NCBI GenBank assembly: GCA_937880075.1
Contig: CALFLM010000093.1
Location: forward strand, 1-64,000
DNA: 64,000 bases
Reading direction: 5' to 3'
Source: an uncultured Romboutsia sp.
Lineage (GTDB): Bacteria; Bacillota; Clostridia; Peptostreptococcales; Peptostreptococcaceae
The translations under genes were made by a program, and so were the position numbers. This document shows, piece by piece, positions 22,369 to 31,276 of the stretch. The notes under the pieces are model-generated. The model saw nothing but the letters and a program-made list of their open reading frames with translations, had not been told where the DNA came from and ran no database searches. Position 1 is the first letter of the stretch, and each line of letters begins with the position of its first letter.

Positions 22369-24861
22369 ATGGCTAAGAAAATTATTGAAGCTCCTACTAC
22401 ACTCTCTAGAAGTGAGCTCGATATTCTTGCTAGAGTACCAAATGATGTATTCCTATTTTCCAGTTTTTGTTTCGTTATTCATCCAGTTCGTGGTAAGGTA
22501 GCATTTAATTTGTACCCTTATCAAAAAGCTGTGTTATATCAATTTATTAGAGATAGATTTAATGTTATCCTAAAGTTTAGACAGGCTGGTATCACTGAGT
22601 TGATATCTATGTATTGTTTATGGTTAGCTATGTATCACCCTAATAAAAAGATAAACATTATCTCTATCAAAGATAATACTGCTAAAAAGGTACTTAAGAA
22701 GATTAAGTATATGTACAAAAATCTACCTTGGTATCTTCAAACACCCATTATTAATGGTAGAGCTGGTGAATATGGATCTGCTTCTGTAATGGAGTTCGAT
22801 AATGGTTCATTTATTGAATCTATTCCTACTTCACCGGAGGCAGGTCGTTCTGAGTCTTTGTCTCTCCTTGTGATAGATGAAGCTGCTATGGTACGTTGGG
22901 CTTCCCAAATTTGGGCTGCTGCTGTACCTACTCTGTCTACTGGTGGATCCGCTATTGTAAACAGCTGTGTTACAGCTGATACTCAAATAGTAACCAAGAA
23001 GGGTCTACTTAATATAGGTACTATTTGCCCACAAAGATTTGGAATTCAAGATATATCTATGTTAGGCATAGAAGTATTGACACATAAACTACAATGGAAA
23101 AAGGTTACTCATTCGGTAAATAAGGGCAAGTTAAAAACTTGGAAGATAAAAACTTCCAAAGGTACAATTTTGAAATGTACACCTGCTCATAAATTATTAA
23201 CTACCCAAGGCTGGAAGCCTGTAAAAGAGATTGTAGAAAAAGATTTACGAGTTATAGAGTATGATTTAGGTTTAGAGGACTTAGAAAAAATTCCAATTAC
23301 TACACCACCAAAGGAAGTGATATGGAAAGAAATCTTTGGTTATCCTAATTATCGTATATCTAATCAAGGTGTAATAGAACGTAAAACCACTCAAGGTTGG
23401 GTAGTTAAAGAAGGTAGACTTACTGCAAATGGTTATATGAGGATCAAACTTTGGGATCATAATACCAAAAAGAACTTTCATGTTCATAGGCTTGTATGGG
23501 AAGCATTTAATGGTCCTATACCAGATAATATGGTAATTGATCACTTGGATATGGATCCAACACACAACTACATAACCAATCTTGAATTGGTAACTGTAGC
23601 CGAAAATACACTAAGAGCTACTAGATATAGTTATCAAATGGCTGTTGGTAGTAGAGTAGGTAAAATCAAAGACTTACAGACTGTAGGTATTATCAAAGAG
23701 ATGTGGCCAAAAGTCAAACATCTTAAATCCTCTGGTAGTAATGGTAATGGTTACTCTAAGTTAATTATAGATGAAGTATTCAATAGAACTGGATATGTAA
23801 TCAATAAACCTTATATAACAAAGATTATCAAGAAACTTAGGACTACAGGTGTAACACTTTCTAAAGTAAAAGTTCTCAAGGAATTCATGGCAAATATATA
23901 TGATATTTCCGTTGAGGATGATCAATCATACTTTACTAATCCATCTTTACCTTCTCATAACACACCAAAGGGTTTAGGTAACTTCTACCATTCTACTTGG
24001 GTAGATGCTATGGCTGGTGGTAATCCATTTACACCAATCAGACTAAGATGGCAAATGCACCCAGAACGAGATGAACACTGGTACAAGGAAATGGCTTCAG
24101 CTTTAGGACCTAGAAGAACTGCTCAAGAGGTAGATGGAGACTTCCTTGGTTCAGGTAATACTGTCTTTGATCTGTTAGATATCAGAGATATAGAAAATTG
24201 CCTATCTGATTATCCGCCTATTAAAAAGAGGTATAATGGTCAGTATAGACAATTTAACTTACCTGAAAGGGATAAAGTATATTTCTTAGGAGCCGATGTT
24301 GCAACTGGTAGAGCAACTGACTACTCATCATTTACTCTTATGGATAAAGCTGGAGAAGAACAAGCTTGTTATAAGGGTAGAATGCCAGTAGATAAGTATG
24401 CCAGGTTACTTGGTGATACTGGACAGTTATTCAATTATGCTACTATAGCTCCTGAGTCTAATGATGTAGGTTTGGCTGTAACTTCCCAACTACAGATGGA
24501 AGGTTATCCAAAACTGTATTACTATCAGAAGATGGTAAAGAAGAAAGGTAAATCTAGACCAGAAATGGATAAATCTCCTGGATGGTTAACTACCAACAGT
24601 AACAGATCTGTTATCATAGATGGTCTAGAGAATGATGTTAGAGAAAATAATATTATTGTAAAAGATCCTTTCTTTGTTCAGGAAGCATATACATTTATAT
24701 ATGATTCATTAAATAGACCTGTTGCTATGGGTAAGCACAGAACTAATTCTGAAGCTGAAGATGATAGTGATTTGGTTTATGCAGATGATGATATTATGGG
24801 TAAAGCTATAACCAATCATATTAGGAAAGGTAAAACAAATGTAATAGTACAACCACGATGA
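22369..24861 (+). CDS. Terminase large subunit with intein
   Basis: 830 residues as encoded; 498 after removal of a 332-residue intein. N-terminal ATPase: modified Walker A VILKFRQAGITELIS (about 66-80), Walker B LLVIDEAAM (about 167-175), coupling motif VNS/TPKG split by the intein. C-terminal RNase H-like nuclease with FLGADVATGRATDYS near residue 640. It pumps DNA into the prohead through the portal encoded next, and cuts it. The portal start overlaps its stop (ATGA). The spliced length is somewhat short for T4-type terminases but normal for many phages. Confidence 0.93.
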   Translation: MAKKIIEAPTTLSRSELDILARVPNDVFLFSSFCFVIHPVRGKVAFNLYPYQKAVLYQFIRDRFNVILKFRQAGITELISMYCLWLAMYHPNKKINIISIKDNTAKKVLKKIKYMYKNLPWYLQTPIINGRAGEYGSASVMEFDNGSFIESIPTSPEAGRSESLSLLVIDEAAMVRWASQIWAAAVPTLSTGGSAIVNSCVTADTQIVTKKGLLNIGTICPQRFGIQDISMLGIEVLTHKLQWKKVTHSVNKGKLKTWKIKTSKGTILKCTPAHKLLTTQGWKPVKEIVEKDLRVIEYDLGLEDLEKIPITTPPKEVIWKEIFGYPNYRISNQGVIERKTTQGWVVKEGRLTANGYMRIKLWDHNTKKNFHVHRLVWEAFNGPIPDNMVIDHLDMDPTHNYITNLELVTVAENTLRATRYSYQMAVGSRVGKIKDLQTVGIIKEMWPKVKHLKSSGSNGNGYSKLIIDEVFNRTGYVINKPYITKIIKKLRTTGVTLSKVKVLKEFMANIYDISVEDDQSYFTNPSLPSHNTPKGLGNFYHSTWVDAMAGGNPFTPIRLRWQMHPERDEHWYKEMASALGPRRTAQEVDGDFLGSGNTVFDLLDIRDIENCLSDYPPIKKRYNGQYRQFNLPERDKVYFLGADVATGRATDYSSFTLMDKAGEEQACYKGRMPVDKYARLLGDTGQLFNYATIAPESNDVGLAVTSQLQMEGYPKLYYYQKMVKKKGKSRPEMDKSPGWLTTNSNRSVIIDGLENDVRENNIIVKDPFFVQEAYTFIYDSLNRPVAMGKHRTNSEAEDDSDLVYADDDIMGKAITNHIRKGKTNVIVQPR
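22966..23961 (+). mobile_element. Intein with NUMOD4/HNH homing endonuclease
   Basis: Residues 200-531 of the terminase frame. It begins with Cys (CVTADTQIVTKKG, a block A) and ends SHN followed by Thr, the standard splice junction. The Hint parts are TxxH-like (CTPAHKLL) near 270 and YDISVEDDQSYF-type block F near 515. Between them lie a NUMOD4-like segment (EIFGYPNYRISNQG) and an HNH endonuclease core (VIDHLDMDPTHNYITNLELV). The endonuclease would copy the element into intein-free terminase genes. Confidence 0.92.
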
Positions 24862-26342
24862 AAAATCCATTTTCAAGATTCTTCAAAAAACCTGTACAGA
24901 ATGCTCCTCCTGTACAGAATAAAGAAGACACAAAACCTGCTAAGGTTACTGGCATAGATCCAGGAAGAGTTTCTGTACCAGAAGATTCAGCAGGTATTTT
25001 GGGAGCTATAAGAGGATTTACTCCAGTAGTAGATCCTTCTTTCCGTGTAGAAGTAATCAAATTACTTCGTGATCTATATAAGATCAATCCAGATGTAAGT
25101 ATAGCTTTGCTTGATACTTTCAAGTTAGCTAATACTGGTCATACCGTTACTTTTCCAAATAATACAGATAAGGAAGCTGAAGCTATGAGGAATCACCTTA
25201 ATAAGGTTACCGATAAATGGTCTCAGTATACTGCTGGTATTAATGGTTTAGTTAACAAGATGATAGTTCAATTGATCATAGGTGGAGCTATATCTGTAGA
25301 AGGTGTACCAAGTCAAGATCTTGATACACTTGATACAATTCTCTTTATTAAACCAGATACTATCAGATTTAAAAGGGAAACCAATGGTGTATACCAACCT
25401 TATCAAAAGAACCCAAATCATTTCATTAAACAAGGCGAGTACATTAAGTTGAACACTCAAACTTATGTGTATGCTAGTATGTATAATGATACAGATGAAC
25501 CCTATGGAATACCTATGTTCATGGCTGCTCTTGACTCTTTAAAGGGTCAATCAGATATGAGAGTTAACTTCAAACATATAATGGAGTTAATTGGTATGGT
25601 AGGATTCTTAGAGGTTAAGATGGCTAAACCTGATCAGAATGGTAATGAAAGTACAAAAGCTTATCAAGCTCGTTTGAACAAAGAACTCAGAGATCTTAAA
25701 CGTAATGTTAAAGATGGTATGAAGGATGGTATAGTAACTGGTTTTATAGATGATCATGAATTCACTATGAACTCTACTACTAAAGATATGGGCAATGTTG
25801 ATAAAGCTTGGAGTATGAATCAACAATCTGTTGCAAATGGTTTAGGAGTTAATGGTTCAATTATTGGAGTTACTTCTGGAGGAACAGCTGAAGGTAATGG
25901 CGTAGTGTTATCTAAAATGATCAGCCAGTTAAATAATATCCAAATGATTGTAACTTATGCTTTGAAATTCTTATACTCTCTAGAATTACGTCTAGCTGGC
26001 TTTAATAATAAAGGTATGAGAATTACCTGGAAACCTTCAACTATTGCTGATGATGTAAAGGTTCAACAGGCAAAGCAGTATAAAATCCAAAATCTTGATC
26101 TGTTATATAAGGCAGGTATTATCAGCCAATATCAGTATGCTTGGGAAATGGGTTATGATTCACCAGATGAAAAAGAACCAAGAGTTTCACTTGAGGATCA
26201 GTTCAGTAAGGGTAATTCTGACCCACAAGAAGGTACAAAGAAAAAACAGAGACAAGATGATAAAAATCAATCAGCTAGAAGATCAAGAGATAAGACTAAT
26301 CCTAGTCCTTCTAGAGGTGATCAAAATACAAAACCAAGATAA
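24858..26342 (+). CDS. Portal protein
   Basis: 494 residues. Position between terminase and protease, length and the pattern of an N-terminal linker, an alpha/beta wing (PDTIRFKRETNGVYQ) and a helical crown (IISQYQYAWEMGYDSPDEKE) fit a dodecameric portal. The first 45 residues and the last 50 (Lys/Gln/Asp-rich) are disordered. It forms the DNA channel at one capsid vertex and docks the terminase and later the neck. Confidence 0.85.
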   Translation: MKNPFSRFFKKPVQNAPPVQNKEDTKPAKVTGIDPGRVSVPEDSAGILGAIRGFTPVVDPSFRVEVIKLLRDLYKINPDVSIALLDTFKLANTGHTVTFPNNTDKEAEAMRNHLNKVTDKWSQYTAGINGLVNKMIVQLIIGGAISVEGVPSQDLDTLDTILFIKPDTIRFKRETNGVYQPYQKNPNHFIKQGEYIKLNTQTYVYASMYNDTDEPYGIPMFMAALDSLKGQSDMRVNFKHIMELIGMVGFLEVKMAKPDQNGNESTKAYQARLNKELRDLKRNVKDGMKDGIVTGFIDDHEFTMNSTTKDMGNVDKAWSMNQQSVANGLGVNGSIIGVTSGGTAEGNGVVLSKMISQLNNIQMIVTYALKFLYSLELRLAGFNNKGMRITWKPSTIADDVKVQQAKQYKIQNLDLLYKAGIISQYQYAWEMGYDSPDEKEPRVSLEDQFSKGNSDPQEGTKKKQRQDDKNQSARRSRDKTNPSPSRGDQNTKPR

Positions 26343-26345
26343 GTT

Positions 26346-27851
26346 ATGACAAAGAAAGTAAATCAAATCCATTCCAATAAGGAAAGGATGGAATCAATGA
26401 TTATAGGTAGTGGTCATACTATTATGGCTGGTTTCCTACCTACTGGAGTAGAACCACAGACTTTCTCTGAGAATTTCTACAGATGGAACCATGTTTCAAG
26501 AGAGTCAGTAGAGAAATTGGGTTTGTTTGGTAGTGATATTGATTATAATACCTACTATCCAAATCTTACTAAAGAGGATCTTACTCCTAATGCTGATGAA
26601 TTTATCGAGCCAGTTTTTAGATTGTTATCAGCTACAATCGTTTCAAAGAACTGGAATCCTACAGACTTTAGTCAACCTGGAGTTCTTAAAGCTTCAATGA
26701 GAATGCTTTTAGGTCAAACCGTTAACTGTGATCACTCTACTGACATAGGTAATGCTATTGGTTCAGTATCTCAAGTTATGTGGCAGGAAGGTTACAAGGA
26801 TGGTAACTTTGTTATCCCAGCCGGTATTAATGGTGTACTTAAGATTGATGGTAAAGCTAATCCACGTATTGCTAGAGGAATCCTCATGGATCCACCTTCA
26901 ATACACAGTAATTCTGTAACTGTACAGTTTAAGTGGGAGAAATCTCATCCAGGTATGGATGATAGAGATTTCTGGGATAAGCTTGGTACTTATGATGAAA
27001 AGGGAAATATGATTCGTAAGGTAGTTACTGAAGTAGTAAGATACCTGGAAACATCTCTTGTTTCACATGGTGCTGATTCATTTGCTCAAAAGATCGGAGA
27101 AGACGGTAAGATTATCAATCCTGAGTTTGCTAAAAGAACTTGGACATCTTTTGCAGAGTATCAGGAAGATACAAAGAAAGCATATTATTTCACTGATTTC
27201 AAGGATGATATTAATTCATACCAAGAAAATAACGATACTCCTCAGAATAATATAAATCAGAATAACCAAATTAATAAGGAGACAATGAATAAAGAATTAC
27301 AAGAATTTCTCGAGAAACTCTTCTGTGATAAAGGTTTATCATTGGCAGAGGGTCAGGAGGTAAGTACTGAATTAGCACTGTCTGCAGTTCAGTCATTGGT
27401 AAGCGGTAAGAAGGATTTGGAAACTAAAATTACAAATCTTACTACCGAGAAGGATCAGCTTACTGAACAGATTACTCAGAAGGATGCAGAAATTGCAAAC
27501 CTTCAGGCTATGTCTACAGTAGGTAAGAATTATATTGCTTCTCTTCGTGAGGAGGTAGTTGGTAATTACAAGAAGTTGAAGGGTGATCAGGCCGATGAGA
27601 CTATTGTTACTATGCTTAATGCAGATACAACAGGTCTTCAGACTTTGATTTCTCTTAACAAGGATTACAAGGATCAGTTGGAAGAGAAGTTCCCACTCAC
27701 ATGTTCTAAATGTGGTTCACATGATGTAACTCGTGGTTCTTCTGTAGTTGAGAATCCTAAGGAAGGTGAAGGTACTACTTCTAATTCCGAAGTACCTTCA
27801 ACTGATGATGCCATTAACGACTTGTATCATCAGAAAATGAACTCTAAATAA
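26346..27851 (+). CDS. Prohead protease fused to scaffold
   Basis: 501 residues. The N-terminal 290 residues are a serine protease of prohead type: NCDH with His near 130, then PPSIHSNSVTVQFKW with the likely nucleophilic Ser near 190. A Gln/Asn-rich linker (300-312) leads to a scaffold part: long coiled coil (about 355-395, KKDLETKITNLTTEKDQLTE) and a C-terminal tail with CSKCG. The fusion should self-cleave and remove the scaffold from the capsid. A second start inside the frame (27285) can make the scaffold alone. Confidence 0.85.
   Translation: MTKKVNQIHSNKERMESMIIGSGHTIMAGFLPTGVEPQTFSENFYRWNHVSRESVEKLGLFGSDIDYNTYYPNLTKEDLTPNADEFIEPVFRLLSATIVSKNWNPTDFSQPGVLKASMRMLLGQTVNCDHSTDIGNAIGSVSQVMWQEGYKDGNFVIPAGINGVLKIDGKANPRIARGILMDPPSIHSNSVTVQFKWEKSHPGMDDRDFWDKLGTYDEKGNMIRKVVTEVVRYLETSLVSHGADSFAQKIGEDGKIINPEFAKRTWTSFAEYQEDTKKAYYFTDFKDDINSYQENNDTPQNNINQNNQINKETMNKELQEFLEKLFCDKGLSLAEGQEVSTELALSAVQSLVSGKKDLETKITNLTTEKDQLTEQITQKDAEIANLQAMSTVGKNYIASLREEVVGNYKKLKGDQADETIVTMLNADTTGLQTLISLNKDYKDQLEEKFPLTCSKCGSHDVTRGSSVVENPKEGEGTTSNSEVPSTDDAINDLYHQKMNSK
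27285..27851 (+). CDS. Nested scaffold protein (internal start)
   Basis: ATG at 27285 is in frame with the protease gene and is preceded by AATAAGGAGACA, a good Shine-Dalgarno sequence at proper distance, which hardly any other gene here has. The product would be 188 residues: the linker end, the coiled coil and the tail, without protease. Nested scaffolds of this kind are known, as in the lambda C/Nu3 pair. It would be made in excess over the fusion. Confidence 0.65.
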   Translation: MNKELQEFLEKLFCDKGLSLAEGQEVSTELALSAVQSLVSGKKDLETKITNLTTEKDQLTEQITQKDAEIANLQAMSTVGKNYIASLREEVVGNYKKLKGDQADETIVTMLNADTTGLQTLISLNKDYKDQLEEKFPLTCSKCGSHDVTRGSSVVENPKEGEGTTSNSEVPSTDDAINDLYHQKMNSK

Positions 27852-27858
27852 TATAATT

Positions 27859-28311
27859 ATGAAAGAAACAAATTTGACAATGTGGGGAGAGGAAACTCTT
27901 AGAGCCACTATTTATAAGTCTGAGTCACACAAGTTGCACCAGTCTTTTACAGTAAAGAGTGAAAAGAAAATTTACCAGGGTCAGCCGGTAGCTCTTAATA
28001 ACGATGGTACTATTCAGCCTTATACTGGTGTTGCTGGAGAAATTTATCTTGGCATCGCAGTTACAGATAGTATCAATCCAGCTTATCAGCCACAGCGTAA
28101 TGTAGCTCTCGAAGTTACAGTAGCAGTAGAAGGCTTTATGATTTGTAATTGGGTATCTAAGGGGGCTCTTAGTGCTGGTTATGTTAAAGTAGATGGTACT
28201 ATGCTCAGTGATCATTTCCCAATAGCAGCTACTTCTGATACAGCTACTAATTTCATCGCTTTGAATTCAGCTGATGAAGCTAATGAGGTAATTCAGGTAT
28301 TGGTAAAGTAA
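27859..28311 (+). CDS. Capsid decoration protein candidate
   Basis: A 150-residue beta-rich protein between scaffold and major capsid gene. FTVKSEKKIYQGQPVALNNDG and the later GYVKVDGTML stretch look like short barrels of head-decoration proteins. It probably binds the outer capsid and stabilises it after expansion. The assignment rests on position, size and fold impression. Confidence 0.6.
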   Translation: MKETNLTMWGEETLRATIYKSESHKLHQSFTVKSEKKIYQGQPVALNNDGTIQPYTGVAGEIYLGIAVTDSINPAYQPQRNVALEVTVAVEGFMICNWVSKGALSAGYVKVDGTMLSDHFPIAATSDTATNFIALNSADEANEVIQVLVK

Positions 28312-28332
28312 AACAAATAAGCATTATATAAA

Positions 28333-29451
28333 ATGGCAGAAATCGATATTTCAAAGATGAAGGCAGAGGATTTCAAGAAAGATCTGATGCCTATGGTTGT
28401 ACAGTTGGAAGCTGTTCGTAACGGTAACAACAACAAGAAACCAGTAGAAATCTCCTTTGAGGAGTTGGTAAAAGGTAAGTATGGTATCACACTTGATACT
28501 CTGTATGAGAAGATTGGTATTAACCCAAAGGTTGATACTATGCAGAATATTTACAGTATGCCAGACCAGAGTATTAGATGGATCGTTCCAGAGATCATTA
28601 GAGCAGCTATTACTCTTGGTATGCGCCAGGCTCCATTCTATCCAAATATTATCACCGCTGATCAGCCTATCAATGGTTTACAAGCTATCATGCCTCATAT
28701 CAATATGAGTGATGCTTCACCTGCTAGAGTAAACGAGGCTGAGACTATCCCATTGGGTACCGTATCATTTGGTCAGAAATCTATCCGTCTGTTCAAGATT
28801 GGTAAAGGTTTCAAACTTACAGATGAGGTTCGTGATTATGTATCTCTTGATGTTTTAGGTATTTATCTCCGTGATTTTGGTATTAAGCTTGGTTATGCTA
28901 TGGATACTCTGGCACTAGATACACTTATCAATGGTAACCAGGCTGATGGTTCAGAGTCTGCTCCAGTAGTTGGTGTATATGATAAGGCTAATGGTATTAA
29001 GTATAAGGATCTTCTCCGTATTTGGGTACGTGCTGCTCGTATGGGTCGTAACTTTACTACAATGATTGGTGGTGAGGATCAGGCTGTTGAGATGTTGGAT
29101 CTCCCAGAGTTCAAGCAGCGTAGTAGTGGTACTACCCAGGCAACCTTTAACTTGCATTCTCCGGTTCCAAATCAGGCTGATTTCTATATCCATCCTGGTT
29201 GTCCTGCTAAGCAGATTATTCTTATTGATACTTCTGCAGCTTTGATGAAGTTGACTGCTAAACAGTTGTCAATGGAATCAGAGAGAATTGTATCAAATCA
29301 GACAGAGGCAGTATATGCTACTCTTACAACTGGATTCTGCAAGATGTATCATGATGCTACAATCATGCTGGCTTCTGATAAGGATTTCTCTCAGAATGGT
29401 TTCCCTAGCTTCATGAATATTGACCAGTTCTTGGGAGTAGATCTCGAGTAA
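28333..29451 (+). CDS. Major capsid protein
   Basis: 372 residues, in the expected place after protease/scaffold and decoration genes. The length and pattern are those of an HK97-fold capsid protein: an N-terminal arm (residues 1-60), a compact domain with ATIMPHINMSDASPARVNEAE-like loop regions, a long helix, and a conserved strand near the end (EAVYATLTTGFCKMYHDATIMLAS). Codons are better than average for this genome, with more C- and G-ending ones, as for a highly expressed gene. A terminator follows. Confidence 0.85.
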   Translation: MAEIDISKMKAEDFKKDLMPMVVQLEAVRNGNNNKKPVEISFEELVKGKYGITLDTLYEKIGINPKVDTMQNIYSMPDQSIRWIVPEIIRAAITLGMRQAPFYPNIITADQPINGLQAIMPHINMSDASPARVNEAETIPLGTVSFGQKSIRLFKIGKGFKLTDEVRDYVSLDVLGIYLRDFGIKLGYAMDTLALDTLINGNQADGSESAPVVGVYDKANGIKYKDLLRIWVRAARMGRNFTTMIGGEDQAVEMLDLPEFKQRSSGTTQATFNLHSPVPNQADFYIHPGCPAKQIILIDTSAALMKLTAKQLSMESERIVSNQTEAVYATLTTGFCKMYHDATIMLASDKDFSQNGFPSFMNIDQFLGVDLE

Positions 29452-29475
29452 TATTTCATACTACAATTTAAACTT

Positions 29476-29503
29476 GGGTGATCTATTATTTAGGTCACCC
29501 TTT
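29476..29503 (+). terminator. Terminator after the capsid gene
   Basis: GGGTGATCTA pairs with TAGGTCACCC (one G-T pair, loop of 5), followed by TTT. Partial termination here would raise capsid over downstream proteins. Confidence 0.7.
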
Positions 29504-29533
29504 AAACAAAAATCCATTTTAAATAAAATAAAT

Positions 29534-29914
29534 ATGGCAACACAGAAAGTAGCTTTGGGTAGCAAAGCATATTCATTTCATGATCAGGCTCTTGGTATTA
29601 CAATTGTAAAAGGAGAGGTTATTGAACTTACCTCACGTCAGCTCCAGTCTAAGCACATTAAAAATGCTTTGAACGGTGGTCATCTTCGTTTTGTAAATGA
29701 ACCTGTAGATAAGTACAGTAAGGATGATCTCGAGAAATTGGATAATAAACTTATTAAAGCTCTCAATAAAGGTACAACTGTTGAGAAGGTAGCAAAGGAC
29801 TTTTCACTTGAAGAGGCTAAGCTTTTGGCTAGTCGCCACGAGATTGAAGTAGAAGCTTCAGATACTACAAATACTATCATTTCTGCTATTGCAGAAACAC
29901 TCGATGAAAAGTAA
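29534..29914 (+). CDS. Small head protein, hypothetical
   Basis: 126 residues from the ATG at 29534; the frame extends upstream through the terminator but that part is not coding. A beta-rich N-terminal half (AYSFHDQALGITIVKGEVIE) is followed by a helical, acidic end with a SAP- or LEM-like helix pair (DFSLEEAKLLASRHEIEVEA). It lies between capsid and connector genes, so it is probably a head-associated protein. Confidence 0.6.
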   Translation: MATQKVALGSKAYSFHDQALGITIVKGEVIELTSRQLQSKHIKNALNGGHLRFVNEPVDKYSKDDLEKLDNKLIKALNKGTTVEKVAKDFSLEEAKLLASRHEIEVEASDTTNTIISAIAETLDEK

Positions 29915-29925
29915 AAATATAAGAT

Positions 29926-30783
29926 ATGAATGTAGCCTTTGTATATGTCACTAAAGGTCTACAAGTTTCATTCCGTATTATCAGTAAAGTCCCAGCTGGT
30001 GTAACAACTAGTTGGGACTTTGGGGATTATAAGGGGAGTAGTTCTAATGATCGTTCTCCTTCATATACCTATGAGACTGCAGGTTTTTATACAGTAACCT
30101 TGAGAGTGACAAAGGATGAAGAAACTATTGAGCAATCTCAATTAGTTATGGTTAGTGAGGATGAAAGTATAACTACTCATCTCTCAGATAGTATTTATAA
30201 TCTCATCGATAATTATATACCACCAGAACTTGGTAATATAACGATGGATCAAAAGGTAACTTATATTACTAAATGGCAATTGTATTTAGGTCCTCTAGTA
30301 AATCATGAGATACTTCCTGATAAATATCAAGATGAACTTGCTTATGAAGGACTAGAAAATCAATTGGTAATGGAATTGGCAGCTTGGGAATATCTTAATG
30401 TTCAGCTTACTGCTTTATTAGCCAAGACCAATGATTTCTTCTCTAAATTCCAAAGTCAATCAGGAACTTCAGAAGAAGATTCAGAAGATCCTAATACTAG
30501 AATTAAGAGTATCACTACTGGTCCAACAGAAGTAGAATATTATGACAAGTTCTCTGATTCTATAGCTTCATGGTGGAAATATTACATGCAAGCTTTACAA
30601 CCTGGAGGTATAATTGATGAACTTAGAATTAACCTATGTACTCTTGCTCAACGTTTAGAGATATATTTACCTTTCTGTGATAAGGTACGTACATCAGTAG
30701 TTCCTAAGGTAGTAAATCGTAGGAAAGCTGGTCCTCTTGGTGGACCAAATCCTATTGCTCCTTTGAACACAGGTAATCTTTAA
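29926..30783 (+). CDS. Connector-region protein with PKD domain
   Basis: 285 residues. The first 75 are a PKD-type immunoglobulin fold (TSWDFGDYKGSSSNDRSPSY, then TYETAGFYTVTLRVT, the usual WDFGDG...Y.Y...G.Y.V.L pattern). Residues about 85-270 are helical, as in head-tail adaptors (YNLIDNYIPPELGNITMDQK). The combination suggests a neck adaptor with an exposed Ig domain that could touch host surface glycans. Domain call good, adaptor role inferred. Confidence 0.7.
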   Translation: MNVAFVYVTKGLQVSFRIISKVPAGVTTSWDFGDYKGSSSNDRSPSYTYETAGFYTVTLRVTKDEETIEQSQLVMVSEDESITTHLSDSIYNLIDNYIPPELGNITMDQKVTYITKWQLYLGPLVNHEILPDKYQDELAYEGLENQLVMELAAWEYLNVQLTALLAKTNDFFSKFQSQSGTSEEDSEDPNTRIKSITTGPTEVEYYDKFSDSIASWWKYYMQALQPGGIIDELRINLCTLAQRLEIYLPFCDKVRTSVVPKVVNRRKAGPLGGPNPIAPLNTGNL

Positions 30784-30794
30784 ACACTAAGCTT

Positions 30795-31256
30795 ATGGGT
30801 CTTTCTTCTAAATATCTATCAAATAAAGCTTGGGAACGATATAAGAATATCATAAAGAACTTCATGGATAAAGATGCTGGTAGGCAAGTTATAACTTGGA
30901 AAAGGCACATTGATCAGATAGGAGCTTTTGGTGAGGATGATGGTAATCAATACATTGATGTTCAACTAGAAGCTCTCTGTTATTACAATGTATTCAGAAA
31001 CTGGCCTATCAATAAACCTACTACTTCTGGAGAGTTAGATGATGAGAATCTTACTATTTATGTGACTAAACGTCAGATAGAAAGTTTAGGTTATATCAAT
31101 TCTGATGGTTATTGGCAATTTAATTGGTCTGAAGATAGATTCATTATTAACGGTATAGTCTATAAACCTTCAGGAGATACTCAAGTAGCTCAAGCTAAAG
31201 ATGAAGCTTTATGTTTTATCGTTATCCTAAAACGTGATAGAGATACTAAATTTTAA
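30795..31256 (+). CDS. Head-tail joining protein candidate
   Basis: A 153-residue mixed protein: a helical start (YLSNKAWERYKNIIKNFMDK) and a beta-barrel-like remainder (LEALCYYNVFRNWPI, GYWQFNWSEDRFIING, ALCFIVILKRDRD). It follows the adaptor and precedes the fibre, fitting a stopper or neck protein. The assignment is by position and size. Confidence 0.55.
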   Translation: MGLSSKYLSNKAWERYKNIIKNFMDKDAGRQVITWKRHIDQIGAFGEDDGNQYIDVQLEALCYYNVFRNWPINKPTTSGELDDENLTIYVTKRQIESLGYINSDGYWQFNWSEDRFIINGIVYKPSGDTQVAQAKDEALCFIVILKRDRDTKF

Positions 31257-31276
31257 ATTTTAAATTTTTATTTATT

